From: Cyanobacteria bacterium SZAS LIN-3
Lineage (GTDB): Bacteria; Cyanobacteriota; Vampirovibrionia; Obscuribacterales; Obscuribacteraceae
Length of the DNA stretch: 33,452 bases
Direction of reading: 5' to 3'
Assembly: GCA_018266215.1 (NCBI GenBank)
Contig: JAFEAV010000073.1
Location: 1 to 33,452 of the forward strand
The position numbers and the translations under genes were made by a program. The notes beneath the pieces were generated by a model. The model had not been told where the DNA came from, searched no databases, and saw only the letters and a program-made list of their open reading frames with translations. Positions 23,266 through 31,126 of the stretch are shown here, one piece after another (position 1 is the first letter of the stretch; every line of letters begins with the position of its first letter).

Positions 23266-24762
23266 TCAAGATTGCAGCTCGATTTCTCCCGGCCGCCATG
23301 TCTTGTCAAACCACGGCTCCGTTGGGCCGTACAGACGAAGGATCATAAACCAGCCTTTGCCGGGGATAGTCTGCACCCAGTTGTTCTCCATGCCCGCCGG
23401 CGCTTTCGGCCCGAAATAGACATCAACCGAGCCGTCGGCATTGGTCTTCAAGCCTTTGTTCTGGCTGCTGACACTGGGTGCCTTCTGGTCGGTCTGCACC
23501 ATCGAGCGCGTCTGGTTGTCGTAAACGATAACGGACCAGAAATCCTTAACTGGAACATTTGGCGGCAGATGCAATTTGTAGGTTTTGCCGCCATCAAATG
23601 GGTTGCCTTTCGCATCCTGCACTGACCAGGGATACTGCGAACCGCGGCCCACCATCTTCTCCTCCATCGCAGGAGTGACGCCGGTGGCGATGTAGTAAAA
23701 GAATGCTGCACCATCCAGATTGCTCACCCCTGGTGCCACCTCAAACTTGTAGCCACCAAAAAACGGCAGTCGCCAGGCGCTGTTGGGATAGAAATAAGCC
23801 TCCTTGGAACGGATCTTGAAGGCAATGGCCCGTGCAGTCACGGCACCGATCTTGGCGGCATCATCGAGGATCTTCTTCATGCGCTCATCGGGGGCGAAAG
23901 GCTGGCCCTTAACGATACCGATCGAAGCAAACAGGCCCAGTGTAGTGGGATCAGAGCCCTCAGCCGGCTCTTCCTGGATGACTTTATTCAAAAGTCCCCA
24001 GAACGAATAGTCAGCAGGAGCAATAAAGTTAGATGGAATACCGGAAGCATTTACGAATTTCATCGGCGATGGATTCTTCGCATCGGCGAGAGGGTAAATC
24101 CGAAGATTTTTCTTGACCGATTCAACGGCCGGTCCGGTCGCGCCATCGACGAGGAAGGAGCGAAATGCGAGCCAGTTGCCGAAAGTGCTGGGCCTCACCA
24201 CGTGGTAGCCCGACGGGATATCACCCTTGAATCCTGGCGGCAAAATCAAGTATTTGCCTCCTTCGCCCTTATCCGCTCCCGTAATACCGACATCGGCCAC
24301 CCACTTGTACCAGAAGTCATTGACCAACCCCAGCACCTTGGGTGGAATCTCTAGCACCAAGGGCCCCTTACTGGTATCGGTCCAGATAAAGCTGTAAATC
24401 GTATTGTCGTTGGCGGTCAGCTCGATGGTCCGCGAATCGACGAGATTTTCCCAGATTACGTCAGTCTGATTATCGGGTCCGAACTTGCGGAGGGAATCGC
24501 GCATACCGGCCTGGTTGACGATGGGGAGAGCCAGCAAATAGGCCTGCAGCGCCCGCGAACGGTCCAGGTTGTCGTAAATCTTGTCAACGGTATCGGCTGA
24601 CGGATAGCCATAGTCCAGCTTCAACGTCCCGAGGGAGGACTCAATCTTGTCAGGAACAGCGACGCCGGGGGCGAAAGGCGTTGTCATCTTGAAATTCTGC
24701 GCAGAGGCCTCCGTGCCAAACGCCACGGCCAGAGTCGCGGCTAGCAGTGCCTGTTTCCTCAT
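23266..24762 (-). CDS. Secreted DUF1254/DUF1214 protein
   Basis: The product is 498 aa from ATG 24762, chosen because GAAGGAGA lies about 7 bases upstream and the protein starts with a signal peptide (MRKQALLAATLAVAFGTEAS, cleaved after SAQ). The N-terminal half fits DUF1254 (about 50-190: AYLLALPIVNQAGMRDSL ... DVIWENLVDSRTIELTANDN). The C-terminal half fits DUF1214 (about 370-485: AMEEKMVGRGSQYPW, then DFWSVIVYDNQTRSMVQTD, GSVDVYFGP and GWFMILRLYGP). This two-domain family is widespread and secreted. Its biochemical role is not established as far as I know. It converges on the ABC-thioredoxin operon (24 bases between stops) and is divergent from the small gene at 24926. Confidence 0.95.
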   Translation of the reverse strand: MRKQALLAATLAVAFGTEASAQNFKMTTPFAPGVAVPDKIESSLGTLKLDYGYPSADTVDKIYDNLDRSRALQAYLLALPIVNQAGMRDSLRKFGPDNQTDVIWENLVDSRTIELTANDNTIYSFIWTDTSKGPLVLEIPPKVLGLVNDFWYKWVADVGITGADKGEGGKYLILPPGFKGDIPSGYHVVRPSTFGNWLAFRSFLVDGATGPAVESVKKNLRIYPLADAKNPSPMKFVNASGIPSNFIAPADYSFWGLLNKVIQEEPAEGSDPTTLGLFASIGIVKGQPFAPDERMKKILDDAAKIGAVTARAIAFKIRSKEAYFYPNSAWRLPFFGGYKFEVAPGVSNLDGAAFFYYIATGVTPAMEEKMVGRGSQYPWSVQDAKGNPFDGGKTYKLHLPPNVPVKDFWSVIVYDNQTRSMVQTDQKAPSVSSQNKGLKTNADGSVDVYFGPKAPAGMENNWVQTIPGKGWFMILRLYGPTEPWFDKTWRPGEIELQS

Positions 24763-24826
24763 GTTTGTGTCTCCTTCTGCGCAGACGGTGTCTAAATAAG
24801 ATATGGGGCTCCGATATGGTACCGCA

Positions 24827-24881
24827 TTCCACCCCCGACCTTCCAATGGGGACGGGGAAATTCCATGCCACGAAAATTCCA
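24827..24881. repeat. Four TTCCA motifs in a divergent promoter region
   Basis: TTCCA occurs at 24827, 24841, 24861 and 24877, three of them as ATTCCA, between the divergent starts at 24762 (-) and 24926 (+). CCCCG and CGGGG arms also frame part of it. This could be a regulator-binding cluster or ordinary composition. Confidence 0.3.
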
Positions 24882-24925
24882 CAATTGGCGTTCATACTAA
24901 TAGAATTCGCGTTCAGGTGACCCTT

Positions 24926-25105
24926 ATGAGTAAATTTGACAATACGATGATTTACCTTCTAACCGGCCTTGGCACCCTGGCCGTAATTTTGTTGTTTAAT
25001 CTTTCCAACATTCTCAGTCCGAAGAAACCACTACTGTCACCATATGCGGTGCAGCATTTCACGCCTGATGGCGGGCTGGTTGAAAACTACCGGATGCAGA
25101 AGTGA
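24926..25105 (+). CDS. Small single-pass membrane protein
   Basis: The product is 59 aa from ATG 24926, with AGGTGA (24915-24920) five bases ahead, which decides the start over an upstream in-frame ATG. A transmembrane helix lies at about 8-28 (MIYLLTGLGTLAVILLFNLS). The tail after it is polar, with a Pro/Lys junction (LSPKKPLLSPYAV). Function unknown. It lies 97 bases ahead of the 25203 gene and may share a transcript with it, echoing the small-peptide plus membrane-protein layout at 15494-15987. Confidence 0.72.
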   Translation: MSKFDNTMIYLLTGLGTLAVILLFNLSNILSPKKPLLSPYAVQHFTPDGGLVENYRMQK

Positions 25106-25202
25106 TTGGGAAGCGCAGGCTTCACTCAAGACTGTTCCCAAATGTAAATCAAGCAGACCAGCGGGGATACCGCGGGCTAAATGCCGGTGCTAGGATGGAT
25201 TT

Positions 25203-25544
25203 ATGAAGCGCTATCTCTATCCGGTCGTTAAACATGTTGCGCGTTTCGCCTTTATTGGCGTAGCGGTCTCGACGGCTGTGTTTCTAATCTTTCTGGCACA
25301 TTACCAAGGTGATTTCATCCAGGCCTATCTGTCCTTAGCTGATTGCCTTTTTGGTAGTAACTTTTACACCATCAAGCCCTTTGAAGTCGCTTTCGGAGGC
25401 CTGGGTATTTTATATAGCTGCGCTGTCTACTCATCTGAGGCGTACAGAAAACGGTTACGGCTGCTGACGCAGCGGGATGACCGGACACCCCTGCTCGCCG
25501 GAAGTGGCGGCGGACAACAGGCTATTGGCGCCGACTGCCGGTGA
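25203..25544 (+). CDS. Small two-helix membrane protein, paralogue of 15712-15987
   Basis: The product is 113 aa from ATG 25203, with AGGATGG 7-8 bases upstream. The N-terminus MKRYLYPVVKHVARF matches the paralogue at 15712. Hydrophobic segments at about 15-38 and 63-80 should both span the membrane. The C-terminal 35 residues are polar and basic, longer than in the paralogue. Two copies of this family in one window, each after a very small gene, suggest a repeated module. No named family is recognised, so the function is unknown. Confidence 0.83.
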   Translation: MKRYLYPVVKHVARFAFIGVAVSTAVFLIFLAHYQGDFIQAYLSLADCLFGSNFYTIKPFEVAFGGLGILYSCAVYSSEAYRKRLRLLTQRDDRTPLLAGSGGGQQAIGADCR

Positions 25545-25549
25545 TATCC

Positions 25550-25562
25550 TGACATATTGTCA
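25550..25562. promoter_or_regulatory. Palindrome TGACA-TAT-TGTCA
   Basis: A perfect 5-bp dyad with a TAT centre lies 6 bases after the stop of the 25203 gene. The following 270 bases to the next start hold no convincing gene. It could be a regulator site for the downstream secreted-protein gene or a small RNA hairpin. Confidence 0.35.
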
Positions 25563-25829
25563 ATTACAGATGGCCAGCAGCCAACCAACGCTTCGCAGGG
25601 ACTGTTAGCAAGACGGTTCGTGCCATTTTGGATAACCTCAAATGTGTAGCTCTACGGCCATCCCCCAAATGGGTGATTGCGAAGTTACAACTCATTATTT
25701 ACCCTGAGCGCTTTCGTGGTGTCCCCTTTGTTTTAATTTGGGTCCGACAGCTCACTGCCGACGGATTGGATAGCTTGCAACTAAATGGAACATTCAAAAG
25801 CTCGACATGAGTCTTGGAGGACGAAGAGA

Positions 25830-26897
25830 ATGCTAGGTTTCAGCAGCAAACGCAATCATTGGACTACCCTTACATTATCAACTTCATTAGTCGCATTGGG
25901 CCTGTCCCTTGCCGTGGCTCCTAGCAGCCTCGGCTCAAATCAAACAGACCACAAAGGAAATACTTTATTCGGACGTTCGGGTCTCAGAGTCTACGCTCTT
26001 AAGCAGCAAGAACCAGCTGACCAATTGACTTTTAGTGCCGCACCGAACCAAAATAAACCGACCAATGAACTTCCTCTGGATAAGCTCAACCGCAAAGTAT
26101 GGGCAAACAATACAGTATTCTACCTACCGAAACATATTGCAGATATTACTGTTTCCTATTCGGGGAACGAGCTGACTGGTTACAAAATCAACAGCACCGC
26201 ATTTAAACTTACACCGGTGCCAGACGAAAATTTAGCGTTTCGTGCAGACTACAGAAACCTACTAGGGCTCGTTACGGATGTCACACACTGCAAGCTCGAA
26301 GTCAATGCCAACGGTATTTTAACTTCCGCAAATGGAGAGGCAAAAGACCAGACGGCTCCAATTATTGCGGATGTAGTAGCATCATCGATAAAAATCGCCA
26401 AGGCGGCTGCTAAGTATGCAATAGCTGCCGTGGAACCAGCTCGAACTGAAAGCACGAAGAACCGCCTGGTCGACCTGGAAAAATCCTCGTTCACTCAAGT
26501 GGTTACGCCCGGGTGGAAAGACTGCAACTATTGGAGAGACTTGAGCAGCGAATTTCCAATGCTCGGTCTTAAGCTCTGGATAAACAAGCCGATAGTAAAC
26601 CCCTGTAGCTCAGATCTACTAGGCAACCAATATATAAACGGGATAGTGGTCAGAAGTCCTGAAGTAGTGCATTTTGGAATCGTTCAGAACGATTCGATTA
26701 CCGTGTATGAGGGCTACTCACAATTGGCTCAGACCGGCACATTAGGTGTGATTCCTATTCGCAAACATTTTTTGCGCGCTACATCGCAAAACGTTGTCCT
26801 GAATGAAGCCGGGGCGATCTCATCGCTGGAAGAGACCGGAACAAGCTCTCTCAAAACTATCTCAGATGCGCTTAAAACCATTGCGGATGCTCTATAG
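25830..26897 (+). CDS. Secreted protein of unknown function
   Basis: The product is 355 aa. ATG 25830 is preferred over ATG 25785 because GGAGG (25816-25820) precedes it and the chain then starts with a signal peptide (LTLSTSLVALGLSLAVAPSS, mature from about GSNQTD). The mature protein is mixed alpha/beta. A notable stretch at about residues 130-210 (FRADYRNLLGLVTDVTHC, then LEVNANGILTSANGEAKD) has the pattern 'L-x-V-x-x-x-GxLTSxNxEAxD', which recalls DUF4831-like secreted proteins. This is a weak resemblance. Residues 345-355 contain a near-repeat (KTISDALKTIADAL). No membrane anchor or enzyme motif is seen. It is transcribed alone between a hairpin at 26932 and the region after 25544. Confidence 0.82.
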   Translation: MLGFSSKRNHWTTLTLSTSLVALGLSLAVAPSSLGSNQTDHKGNTLFGRSGLRVYALKQQEPADQLTFSAAPNQNKPTNELPLDKLNRKVWANNTVFYLPKHIADITVSYSGNELTGYKINSTAFKLTPVPDENLAFRADYRNLLGLVTDVTHCKLEVNANGILTSANGEAKDQTAPIIADVVASSIKIAKAAAKYAIAAVEPARTESTKNRLVDLEKSSFTQVVTPGWKDCNYWRDLSSEFPMLGLKLWINKPIVNPCSSDLLGNQYINGIVVRSPEVVHFGIVQNDSITVYEGYSQLAQTGTLGVIPIRKHFLRATSQNVVLNEAGAISSLEETGTSSLKTISDALKTIADAL

Positions 26898-26931
26898 ATA
26901 AGAAAGAAGCGCCGTTACGGTCTTCCGTCTA

Positions 26932-26957
26932 GCCGCCAAGAGCTTACAAGAGGCGGC
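26932..26957. terminator. GCCGCC...GGCGGC hairpin after the 25830 gene
   Basis: GCCGCC (26932-26937) pairs with GGCGGC (26952-26957), and an inner CTT/AAG pair shortens the loop. It lies about 35 bases after the stop at 26897. There is no T-run, so it is at best a weak or factor-assisted terminator. Confidence 0.4.
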
Positions 26958-26971
26958 CTATCGAATTGCCT

Positions 26972-26977
26972 TATAAT
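26972..26977 (+). promoter_or_regulatory. Perfect TATAAT box ahead of the lipoprotein gene
   Basis: TATAAT at 26972-26977 is a consensus -10, about 130 bases before the start at 27109. No -35 match is found at the right distance, so it is a moderate promoter candidate only. Confidence 0.4.
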
Positions 26978-27108
26978 GGCAAAGTGAAACGCATCCCCCA
27001 AACACACCGAATTAAGGGCGGCATTACGGCACTGATAGGCACCAATCTAACCTTCGGGGGAAGACTGCTTGCAAAAATCGGATATGAGCAAAGGTACAAA
27101 GGACAAAA

Positions 27109-27936
27109 ATGGCGAAATCAACCAAACTTCGGCAGACTTTCATAACACTTAGTTTGGCCGGAGCCACGCTTGCGGGCTGTGACGCGATAAACAAAGGGTT
27201 GGACCCGACACCAATACCGGCAACGTCCGGCGCAACGCAGACCACGACAGCCGTTGCTCCAAATCCAGTGCCTGCGCCTGTCACGACACCGGGCGCCGAT
27301 ACGAGCACGCTAATGAGCCGTATCGTGATAAATCCACCAGGGTTCAACCACCCGGCGGTGAGTGAGGCCACCATTCAAGCTGTGAAAAACGCGATAAACG
27401 CCCTACCCCCGGAGCAGCGCAAAAAGCTCGATCAAAACGGAGCGCGAGTAATCGTCTCGCCGAACATGATAGACAGATGGCCGGAAAGCGTAAAAGATCT
27501 TCCGGAGGCGGAGAAATCTCCATTGCCGACCTTAGCTGAGCAGCCGGGCCGCATATATGGTGTCGACATGTGCGTTTACGAACGCCCGAAAAAACGCGGC
27601 ACTACAGATTTGGGAGAAGCGCGACAGCCTGCATATATTCAGCTGCAAGTTGGAGACATGTGCTTCCAGGTGCTTGATGGCGACGCGATGGTTTTGTCGA
27701 AAGACCCGGAGTTGCGCAAAGAGTACGATGCGGACAAGAAAGCGATAGCACCAATTGACCAGGCTAAAGTCGCAGAATTTACGAAGCCCGATGATTGGGG
27801 TCCACGCGAAACTTGCGCAGAATTGTTTGGTTCGATGATGGGTGGCCGCAATGAGAACACGGATAACTTGTACAAGAACTTTCCGCGCGTGAAAAAGTGG
27901 CTGATCACAAAGTTGGGGATCACCGGGCAGGGGTAG
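27109..27936 (+). CDS. Secreted lipoprotein, possibly a catalytically dead lethal-factor-like fold
   Basis: The product is 275 aa from ATG 27109, with AAAGGA at 27098-27103. A signal peptide ends in the lipobox LAGC (Cys24), so the protein is lipidated and surface- or periplasm-anchored. A Pro/Thr linker follows at about 30-65. The C-terminal half is reminiscent of the anthrax-lethal-factor-like (ATLF) domain: GARVIVSPNMIDRWPE, MVLSKDPELRKEYDADKKAI, then ETCAELFGSMMGG with an 'AELF' helix. The HExxH zinc motif of that fold is absent, so if related it is inactive. This resemblance is from memory and tentative. A partial near-copy of its gene lies at 28575-28639. Its function is unknown. Confidence 0.82.
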   Translation: MAKSTKLRQTFITLSLAGATLAGCDAINKGLDPTPIPATSGATQTTTAVAPNPVPAPVTTPGADTSTLMSRIVINPPGFNHPAVSEATIQAVKNAINALPPEQRKKLDQNGARVIVSPNMIDRWPESVKDLPEAEKSPLPTLAEQPGRIYGVDMCVYERPKKRGTTDLGEARQPAYIQLQVGDMCFQVLDGDAMVLSKDPELRKEYDADKKAIAPIDQAKVAEFTKPDDWGPRETCAELFGSMMGGRNENTDNLYKNFPRVKKWLITKLGITGQG

Positions 27937-27996
27937 ATTTGGCTGGTCGACGTGGTCGAAGTCTTATTGCCGGTCTCTGACTCCCGTATCGGTCAG

Positions 27997-28431
27997 TTAG
28001 TCGTTTACACCGATTTCGGTGAATTTGTATTTGCCTTGATCTTTGGCAAATATATAAATGTCATCATCACAAAACACGAAGACTGAATCTTTGTCAGCGA
28101 CAGGCTTTTGGCGCACTAAGCATTTGCGGGTCGAAGCAGAGAAAATCTTCTCAGACTTTGCTATAAACTCAGCCCTATTCAGTTTTTTATCCTGAATTAA
28201 ATCCAAGTACGGCAATTTCGTCATATCTGCCAACGCGTTCTTGTCATTCTTCCGCAACGCAGCTTTGAATTCTTCCCAGAAGGACAAGAACTCTTTGCTT
28301 ACTGCGGGCTCTGCTGCCGCTTTCGCTTGCTTAGCTGGCGCTTTCGCTTGACTGGGTGTCGAGATTCCGCAGACAATCACGCAACTTATAGCCGTGAGCA
28401 CAAGCATAACAAGCACTTTTGAATGATTCAT
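27997..28431 (-). CDS. Small secreted NTF2-like or unknown protein
   Basis: The product is 144 aa from ATG 28431, with GGAGGA directly upstream; a longer start at 28458 lacks such a site. A signal peptide covers about 1-30 (VLVMLVLTAISCVIVCG...). A Lys/Ala-rich linker follows (KAPAKQAKAAAEP). The mature domain (FLSFWEEFKAALRKNDKN ... LADMTKLPYLDLI ... CDDDIYIFAKDQGKYKFTEI) has the alternating helix then strand pattern of NTF2-like folds, which is a weak inference. It converges on the lipoprotein gene (60 bases between stops). Confidence 0.8.
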   Translation of the reverse strand: MNHSKVLVMLVLTAISCVIVCGISTPSQAKAPAKQAKAAAEPAVSKEFLSFWEEFKAALRKNDKNALADMTKLPYLDLIQDKKLNRAEFIAKSEKIFSASTRKCLVRQKPVADKDSVFVFCDDDIYIFAKDQGKYKFTEIGVND

Positions 28432-28565
28432 TGTTCCTCCAGGGACGTTGCATGGCATATTCTACAATCGATGACTGAAAATTAGCGGGTTTCGCAAAGT
28501 CTCCGAACAGTTCGCAAGTTCTGAAGGATTGTGTGAGCCTTATTCAAACCAAGCGAAAAAAAACG

Positions 28566-28688
28566 ATGCGGAACCAGCTGCAAGTTGGAGACATTTGCTC
28601 CCAGCTCCTTGATGGCGACGCGATGGTTTTGCCGAAAGAACTGAATAATATGTCATTGTCGGTTGTGTATTTCGAAGCGCATGGCTAG
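28566..28688 (+). pseudogene. Decayed fragment of a duplicated lipoprotein gene
   Basis: 28575-28639 matches 27640-27704 inside the lipoprotein gene at 60 of 65 positions by eye, starting cagctgcaagttggagacat in both. The reading frame is kept: QLQVGDICSQLLDGDAMVL here against QLQVGDMCFQVLDGDAMVL in the intact gene. A 40-codon mini-ORF (ATG 28566, stop 28686-28688) surrounds it, but the rest of the gene is missing. It looks like the residue of a duplicated or recombined gene copy. Confidence 0.75.
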
Positions 28689-28697
28689 ACTTATGCA

Positions 28698-29852
28698 ATG
28701 AAAAGAAGCATAGCTGTGGCAAGTTTTCTTATGTTGTCCCTGACCTACCCTGGTGTAGGAGCTTGCGCACTCCCTCCGACCGGTGCCAGTAATGGTGAAA
28801 CATCCTTAAATAGGAACGACTTACCGAAGGCAGACGGCTGGGTCGATGAGACCTTTTCAGAGCCGGTGAAACAAATAGCACCAACTGCTGTTCCAAAACG
28901 GACTGGGGGCAGTGCAATATTGTTTGAGTCTTATTCAAACAAGGCAAAGCAAGCTTTACACAATCAATCGCTCGAAGAAGCGGCAAATTTATACCAGCAG
29001 GCTCTGGAGCAAACCGGCAGTTGGGCCGCGGACGACAAGCGCACCATCAGCACAATAGACAAGCTGATCGAAATTAACAACACCTTAAATCGAGCAGATA
29101 AGGTCCACTACTACATGGAAGAGCTCAGAAACATCGGACAATGTTTGTATTTAGACCCAGAGAGGCTAACTCAGAATTCGAAAAAAGTCTTCATAGCTAA
29201 CGCGGATTCCCCACTGGCTAGGGCAGATGCTCTCATGGCCAACGGCAAACTAGACGATGCGGAGAAAATTTACCGCTCGCTTTATACGAGCGCGGTACCA
29301 GCAGGACAGACTGCAGTCACCTATAAACCGCGAATCGCTATTCGTCTAGTCGGCGTCCTATCCCTCCAGCACCAGACCGCACGAGCAGAAGAGCTACTCA
29401 AGCCACTGCTCAAAGAAACCGAAGCGACGTTGTCCGTATCGCCGACCAGTACCGACTGCCAGCTCGCCATGGCTATGGTGCTTCAAAGTCTTTCCATTTT
29501 GCACAGAGAGAAAGGCGAGTTCGGAGAGGCAGAAGCTCTGTGCATACAGGGACTGAGATACGCCGACTGGGCGCAGGGCAAGTATGGCCGGATGAGTTTC
29601 TACTTGCAAAATGAAATGTGCAAAATACATCAGGCCCAGAAACAGCCGCTGAGAGAAATCAAGGATCTACGGCAAGCGATCGACATAGCCAAGCACGACA
29701 AATCAGGGGTGACTGAAGGCGAACTGCGCCGCACACTTTTAGAGCTGGCGAATATGCTCAAACAAGCGGGCCTGACGGCCGACGCAAGCAGCTATCTCAA
29801 GCAGGCGGAGAAAATTGCACCGACGCTGGAACCGGCGAGCATCGGGCCTTAG
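28698..29852 (+). CDS. Secreted TPR-repeat protein
   Basis: The product is 384 aa from ATG 28698. There is no clear Shine-Dalgarno sequence, and the start is set by the signal peptide (MKRSIAVASFLMLSLTYPGV, mature from about GACALPP). A low-complexity linker spans about 30-75. TPR-like helix pairs follow from about 76 to 370, with clear units SNKAKQALHNQSLEEAANLY, ALMANGKLDDAEKIYRSLY, ILHREKGEFGEAEALCIQGL and LLELANMLKQAGLTADASSY. Such scaffolds mediate protein-protein contacts in the periplasm. It directly follows the pseudogene fragment and may have brought it under recombination. Confidence 0.88.
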   Translation: MKRSIAVASFLMLSLTYPGVGACALPPTGASNGETSLNRNDLPKADGWVDETFSEPVKQIAPTAVPKRTGGSAILFESYSNKAKQALHNQSLEEAANLYQQALEQTGSWAADDKRTISTIDKLIEINNTLNRADKVHYYMEELRNIGQCLYLDPERLTQNSKKVFIANADSPLARADALMANGKLDDAEKIYRSLYTSAVPAGQTAVTYKPRIAIRLVGVLSLQHQTARAEELLKPLLKETEATLSVSPTSTDCQLAMAMVLQSLSILHREKGEFGEAEALCIQGLRYADWAQGKYGRMSFYLQNEMCKIHQAQKQPLREIKDLRQAIDIAKHDKSGVTEGELRRTLLELANMLKQAGLTADASSYLKQAEKIAPTLEPASIGP

Positions 29853-29864
29853 GTATCGATGGGC

Positions 29865-29960
29865 TCAAGTCAGGAGGACTGTGGCAAAAATGTTTGTTCC
29901 AATGGCTTGAAGAGTTTCAAGTATCGAAATGCCCATATCTTTTACGATTTGTTTGTTCAT
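29865..29960 (-). CDS. 31-codon ORF with an unusually strong Shine-Dalgarno sequence
   Basis: From ATG 29960 the peptide is MNKQIVKDMGISILETLQAI plus GTNIFATVLLT, with stop at 29865-29867. AAAGGAGG (revcomp of 29968-29975) lies 7 bases ahead of the ATG, a near-ideal ribosome-binding site, far stronger than those of its neighbours. The peptide is amphipathic to hydrophobic, with a beta-branched C-terminal half. This is typical of small membrane-active peptides or leader peptides, but no family is recognised. The frame continues upstream without a stop to 30197, with a hydrophobic stretch that may be spurious. It lies downstream of the gene ending at 30142 on the same strand, 182 bases away. 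Confidence 0.6.
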   Translation of the reverse strand: MNKQIVKDMGISILETLQAIGTNIFATVLLT

Positions 29961-29973
29961 AGGAGAACCTCCT
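29961..29973 (-). promoter_or_regulatory. Hairpin that can sequester the 31-codon ORF's ribosome-binding site
   Basis: In the minus-strand message AGGAG and CTCCT can pair around a GTT loop. The AGGAG is part of the AAAGGAGG ribosome-binding site and the CTCCT directly abuts the ATG. A small hairpin covering the RBS could gate translation, for example in response to temperature or to ribosome traffic. The stem is only five base pairs. Confidence 0.4.
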
Positions 29974-30141
29974 TTGACGGAAGAACCGCCTGAGAGACGC
30001 ACTATCACGAACCTGATCAGAATCAGTATCCCCAAGGAACAGACAATCCCGCGCAGTCCAACTGAAACCAGGTATCCTGGCTTGAACCCATCAAAAGCAG
30101 TATGGTCCCGACTGTGTTCCCTGTCAAGCGAAAGAGAGTCA

Positions 30142-30876
30142 TTAATCGTGGTTTTTCTCGGGCGCAGAAGCAGCTGATTGTGCCTCCACAGAAGCACTAA
30201 CTGTCGGCACGGCCTTTGTTGGAGTCGATGTGCCGGCGCCAGCCGGCGATGCGGTCGAGACCCCGGCTGAGGCTGACTCAGCCCCTAAACTGACCTTTGA
30301 ACTGACATCGGTCGTCGCACTCATCGGCTGAGCCTCTGAAGCCGGCGCCACCGAGACGGTCACGTCGCGATCAGTGAAAGCAGATACCACTGTTCCAGCT
30401 GGAATTTTTACATGACTCCCGCCGCTGAAAAGCGCAACAACGCCCAAACCAACCAGGCCAAAAAGCACGCCGCCCAGCACGTATGAACCCACGCCGGCTC
30501 CATTCTTTCCAGACTTGGTTTTCATACCTCTTAAGGGAACCCTGGTGTCATCCACAGCTTTAACCGAAGAAATCTCCAAACAAAGCTTCCCGCCTTTCGC
30601 GCCATCCTTTTCATCAACATTCGTCAGATAGCCAATGGCCGAAACACCTTCCTTGATGCACACAGTCTTTCCATCTCTAGCCAGGACATCTTCCAAGACA
30701 GTCAAGAAAATCTTTTGCCCCGCGGCAGAATGTTTAGATGAAATCGCCTCTCCAAGCTTGAGTCGAACAACCGTTCCCTCATCAATCGACACAGACTTAG
30801 TCTGCCCAAAGCAAGTTAGCGGCTGGCAACAGAGCATAATTAGCGCAATCACAACCGAAAGCAGCCTTCGAAACAT
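30142..30876 (-). CDS. Secreted/membrane protein with disordered Ala/Ser/Thr tail
   Basis: The product is 244 aa from ATG 30876. A signal peptide covers about 1-24 (LSVVIALIMLCCQPLTCFG, mature from QTKSVSID). Residues about 28-125 form a beta-rich domain (VRLKLGEAISSKHSAAGQKI, then LTVLEDVL and LCLEISSVKAVDDTRVPL). A glycine-rich hydrophobic segment at about 130-152 (SYVLGGVLFGLVGLGVVALF) looks like a membrane helix. A second beta-like stretch KIPAGTVVSAF follows. The last 70 residues are low-complexity A, S, T and V. The N-terminal pattern resembles other envelope proteins with 'K-L-G-x-x-x-SSKxxxxGQxI'. The function is unknown. An upstream GGTGGG could act as RBS. Confidence 0.83.
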   Translation of the reverse strand: MFRRLLSVVIALIMLCCQPLTCFGQTKSVSIDEGTVVRLKLGEAISSKHSAAGQKIFLTVLEDVLARDGKTVCIKEGVSAIGYLTNVDEKDGAKGGKLCLEISSVKAVDDTRVPLRGMKTKSGKNGAGVGSYVLGGVLFGLVGLGVVALFSGGSHVKIPAGTVVSAFTDRDVTVSVAPASEAQPMSATTDVSSKVSLGAESASAGVSTASPAGAGTSTPTKAVPTVSASVEAQSAASAPEKNHD

Positions 30877-31053
30877 TAGCGACCCACCGTTGCCGGAGAT
30901 ACCGGGAGAAAAAGGTAAAAGACAAAATCGGCAAGTTTAACATTAGTGAGCCAACGTATGCTCCACCCTAAAAAGGATTAACAACCTGCGGAGGCCAATG
31001 CTTGGACCAACATGTCCAACCGGTTACCGCCTTCGATGAACGACGCAATCCAG

Positions 31054-31059
31054 TATAAT
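31054..31059 (+). promoter_or_regulatory. Perfect TATAAT box ahead of the exonuclease gene
   Basis: TATAAT at 31054-31059 lies about 68 bases before the start at 31127. CTTCGA at 31031-31036 is at the correct 17-base spacing but matches the -35 consensus poorly. This is a good candidate -10 for the exonuclease gene. The stretch 30877-31126 otherwise shows no gene. Confidence 0.5.
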
Positions 31060-31126
31060 TGCACGTCTAGAGGTCTCGGATGAGACTCGGGAACCCATGG
31101 CTAGGAACCTCTCAGAGGGATCAATC

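Noticed and set aside
25628..25810. A 60-codon plus-strand frame between the membrane-protein gene and the secreted-protein gene
   Set aside because: No RBS, no signal peptide or domain, and the translation is not protein-like in composition.
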